Assembly (NCBI GenBank): GCA_027080545.1
Contig: JALWRV010000288.1
Span: 1-16,425 of the forward strand
Reading direction: 5' to 3'
Source of the DNA: Parvularculaceae bacterium
GTDB lineage: Bacteria > Pseudomonadota > Alphaproteobacteria > Caulobacterales > Parvularculaceae
Length of the DNA: 16,425 nucleotides
Position numbers and translations under genes: made by a program
The notes under the pieces: model-generated
The model's input: only the letters and a program-made list of their open reading frames with translations
Databases searched by the model: none
Told to the model about the DNA's origin: nothing
Shown: one piece after another, positions 14,681 to 16,425 of the stretch
Position numbering within the stretch: the first letter of the stretch is position 1
How the letters are laid out: each line of letters opens with the position of its first letter

Positions 14681-14717
14681 ATCCCGACGCAACCCCATCA
14701 CAAGGTCGCGTCGGGAT
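14681..14717 (-). terminator. Strong hairpin after dnaK, terminator or attenuator
   Basis: The inverted repeat 14681-14690 with 14708-14717 gives a perfect 10-bp stem that extends inward to about 14 bp (GACC with GGTT, one G-U pair) around a 9-base loop. On the minus strand, 40 bases past the dnaK stop, it is followed by TATCGTTT, a modest T-rich tail. It should terminate part of the dnaK transcription or protect the dnaK 3' end, lowering dnaJ relative to dnaK. Confidence 0.65.
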
Positions 14718-14757
14718 AGTTATTCACAGGCTAATCCGAACATCAAGCTGATCAGAC

Positions 14758-16425
14758 TTAGCTTTTATCGCCATCAACTTCTTCAAAGTCCGCATCGACG
14801 ATCTCCGCATCATCGGCCGCCTCATTGGCCGCATCACGGGCAGCATCCGCTTCAGCGCCGCTTTCAGCTTGTGCTTTATACATAGCCTCACCGAGCTTCA
14901 TGGAAACTTCTGCCAATTTCTGCACGCCTGCGGTCAGCGCTTCTGCGTCAACATTTTCATCATCAAGCAGCTTTCTTAAATTAGCGACCTCTTCTTCGAT
15001 CTGTTGCTTATCGTCTGTGCCGACCTTATCCCCATGCTCTTTTAGGGCCTGTTCAGTCGAATGGATAAGCGCTTCAGCCTGATTGCGGGCTTCAACGCGC
15101 TCGCGCCGTTTCTTATCTTCTTCCGCATTGGCTTCGGCATCTTTAACCATTTTTTCGATGTCCTCATCCGAAAGACCGCCAGAGGCCTGAATGCGAATAG
15201 ACTGCTCCTTACCGGTCGCCTTGTCAGATGCAGACACATTGACCACCCCATTGGCGTCAATATCGAAATTCACTTCGATTTGCGGTACCCCGCGCGGGGC
15301 TGGCGGAATACCCACCAGATCAAACTGGCCGAGCATTTTATTATCTGCCGCCATTTCCCGTTCGCCTTGGAACACGCGAATGGTCACGGCAGATTGATTA
15401 TCTTCGGCGGTTGAGAAGGTCTGGCTTTTCTTGGTTGGGATCGTGGTATTGCGATCAATAAGCCGCGTGAACACGCCGCCCAAGGTCTCAATCCCCAGTG
15501 ACAAAGGTGTTACATCAAGCAACAGAACATCCTTCACATCGCCTTGCAACACACCCGCTTGAATAGCCGCACCCAGCGCAACCACCTCATCGGGGTTCAC
15601 ACCCTTATGGGGCTCCTTGCCAAAGAAGTTTTTAACGGTCTCTTGCACTTTCGGCATCCGTGTCATGCCGCCAACCAGAACCACTTCGTCTATATCCGAA
15701 GCGCTCAAGCCAGCATCTTTCAGTGCTTTCTTGCAAGGCTCGACCGTGCGTTTAATCAAATCTTCGGTCAACGCTTCAAGTTTAGAGCGCGAAATTTTCA
15801 TGGTTAAGTGTTTAGGACCAGACGCATCGGCGGTGATATAAGGAAGGTTAACCTCATATTGCGCCGACGAAGACAATTCTTTTTTGGCGCGCTCGGCTTC
15901 TTCTTTCAACCGTTGCAAGGCCAATTTATCATTGCGCAAATCCATGCCATTTTGTTTTTTGAACTCGTCGGCCATATAATCAACAATGCGCAAGTCAAAA
16001 TCTTCACCACCAAGGAACGTATCCCCATTGGTTGATTTCACTTCAAACACGCCGTCGCCAATTTCAAGAATGGAAACATCGAAGGTCCCACCCCCAAGGT
16101 CATAAACAGCGATGGTTTTCCCACCGTCTTTTTCAAGACCATAAGCCAAAGCCGCAGCGGTTGGTTCGTTGATAATGCGCAGCACTTCCAAACCGGCAAT
16201 TTTACCGGCATCTTTGGTGGCTTGACGCTGGGCGTCGTTAAAATAAGCAGGCACCGTAATAACGGCCTGTGTTACCGTATCCCCAAGATAAGCCTCGGCG
16301 GTTTCTTTCATTTTTTGCAAGATGAAGGCAGAAATTTGTGATGGTGAATATTTCTTGCCCCCGGTTTCTACCCAAGCATCGCCATTGTCCCCTTTGACAA
16401 TTTTGTAGGGTACCATCTCCATGTC
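14758..16425 (-). CDS. dnaK: Chaperone DnaK (Hsp70), N-terminus outside the window
   Basis: This is the last 555 residues of the Hsp70 chaperone; roughly the first 85 are cut off by the right edge, and the frame runs into the edge (first complete codon GAC at 16425). The ATG near 16422 is internal, not the start. ATPase-domain motifs are present: VPAYFNDAQRQAT, IINEPTAAALAYG and the phosphate-binding YDLGGGTFDVS, then VVLVGGMTRMPKV. The linker DVLLLDVTPLSLGIETLGG leads into the substrate-binding domain, which is followed by a helical lid and an Ala/Glu/Asp-rich tail ending EEVDGDKS, the acidic end typical of DnaK. It heads the dnaK-dnaJ-dapB set; its promoter lies outside the window. Confidence 0.98.
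   Translation of the reverse strand, partial: DMEMVPYKIVKGDNGDAWVETGGKKYSPSQISAFILQKMKETAEAYLGDTVTQAVITVPAYFNDAQRQATKDAGKIAGLEVLRIINEPTAAALAYGLEKDGGKTIAVYDLGGGTFDVSILEIGDGVFEVKSTNGDTFLGGEDFDLRIVDYMADEFKKQNGMDLRNDKLALQRLKEEAERAKKELSSSAQYEVNLPYITADASGPKHLTMKISRSKLEALTEDLIKRTVEPCKKALKDAGLSASDIDEVVLVGGMTRMPKVQETVKNFFGKEPHKGVNPDEVVALGAAIQAGVLQGDVKDVLLLDVTPLSLGIETLGGVFTRLIDRNTTIPTKKSQTFSTAEDNQSAVTIRVFQGEREMAADNKMLGQFDLVGIPPAPRGVPQIEVNFDIDANGVVNVSASDKATGKEQSIRIQASGGLSDEDIEKMVKDAEANAEEDKKRRERVEARNQAEALIHSTEQALKEHGDKVGTDDKQQIEEEVANLRKLLDDENVDAEALTAGVQKLAEVSMKLGEAMYKAQAESGAEADAARDAANEAADDAEIVDADFEEVDGDKS

Noticed and set aside
1..16425. CRISPR arrays, toxin-antitoxin pairs, phage or transposon genes, tRNA genes.
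   Set aside because: I found no repeat-spacer pattern, transposase or integrase motif, paired small toxin-antitoxin frames or tRNA-like cloverleaf in the gaps between genes.

Overview
The window is ordinary alphaproteobacterial chromosome. The evidence is gene content and order: an amt-like gene, ftsK, lolA and xth lie on one strand in the order familiar from many alphaproteobacteria, and dnaK-dnaJ-dapB follows the usual layout of that class. Individual proteins (UbiH-type hydroxylase, TIGR02281-type aspartic protease, Pr6Pr membrane protein, DUF6090-like protein) also fit this class. I cannot place the organism to genus from sequence reading alone. Coding density is high, most genes lie on the minus strand, and I saw no tRNA, rRNA, CRISPR array, insertion sequence or prophage gene.

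Layout from left to right. 1-2041 (minus): a tightly packed set of membrane-protein genes (Pr6Pr-family protein, DUF6090-like protein, small multi-pass protein). It ends at the left edge in a broken, apparently chimeric remnant made of pieces resembling the last two genes; this is the only accessory-looking stretch. 2104-3533 (minus): a glutathione S-transferase gene followed by xth (exonuclease III). 3630-4403 (plus): a TauE/SafE-type permease, convergent with a conserved gene of unknown function (4409-5011, minus). 5012-5359 has no protein gene but holds a strong intrinsic terminator and a foldable stretch that I propose as a small RNA gene on the minus strand. 5360-10434 (minus): amt-like gene, then ftsK with a very acidic linker, then lolA. 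Clustered TTAA motifs resembling CtrA sites lie upstream of ftsK. 10523-11776 (plus): a UbiH-type FAD monooxygenase gene, divergent from amt and convergent with a membrane-anchored aspartic protease gene (11780-12556, minus). 12658-16425 (minus): dnaK (N-terminus cut by the window edge), dnaJ and dapB. dnaJ and dapB are 2 bases apart, and two strong hairpins separate dnaK from dnaJ.

Most genes are housekeeping: chromosome segregation and division (FtsK), outer-membrane lipoprotein transport (LolA), DNA repair (Xth), protein folding (DnaK/DnaJ), lysine and cell-wall precursor synthesis (DapB) and ubiquinone synthesis (UbiH type). I found no convincing new multi-gene system. The items most worth a second look are the candidate small RNA downstream of lolA, the Amt homologue that has lost several family signatures and its regulatory tail, the acidic FtsK linker, the putative CtrA sites, and the recombined remnant at the left edge.
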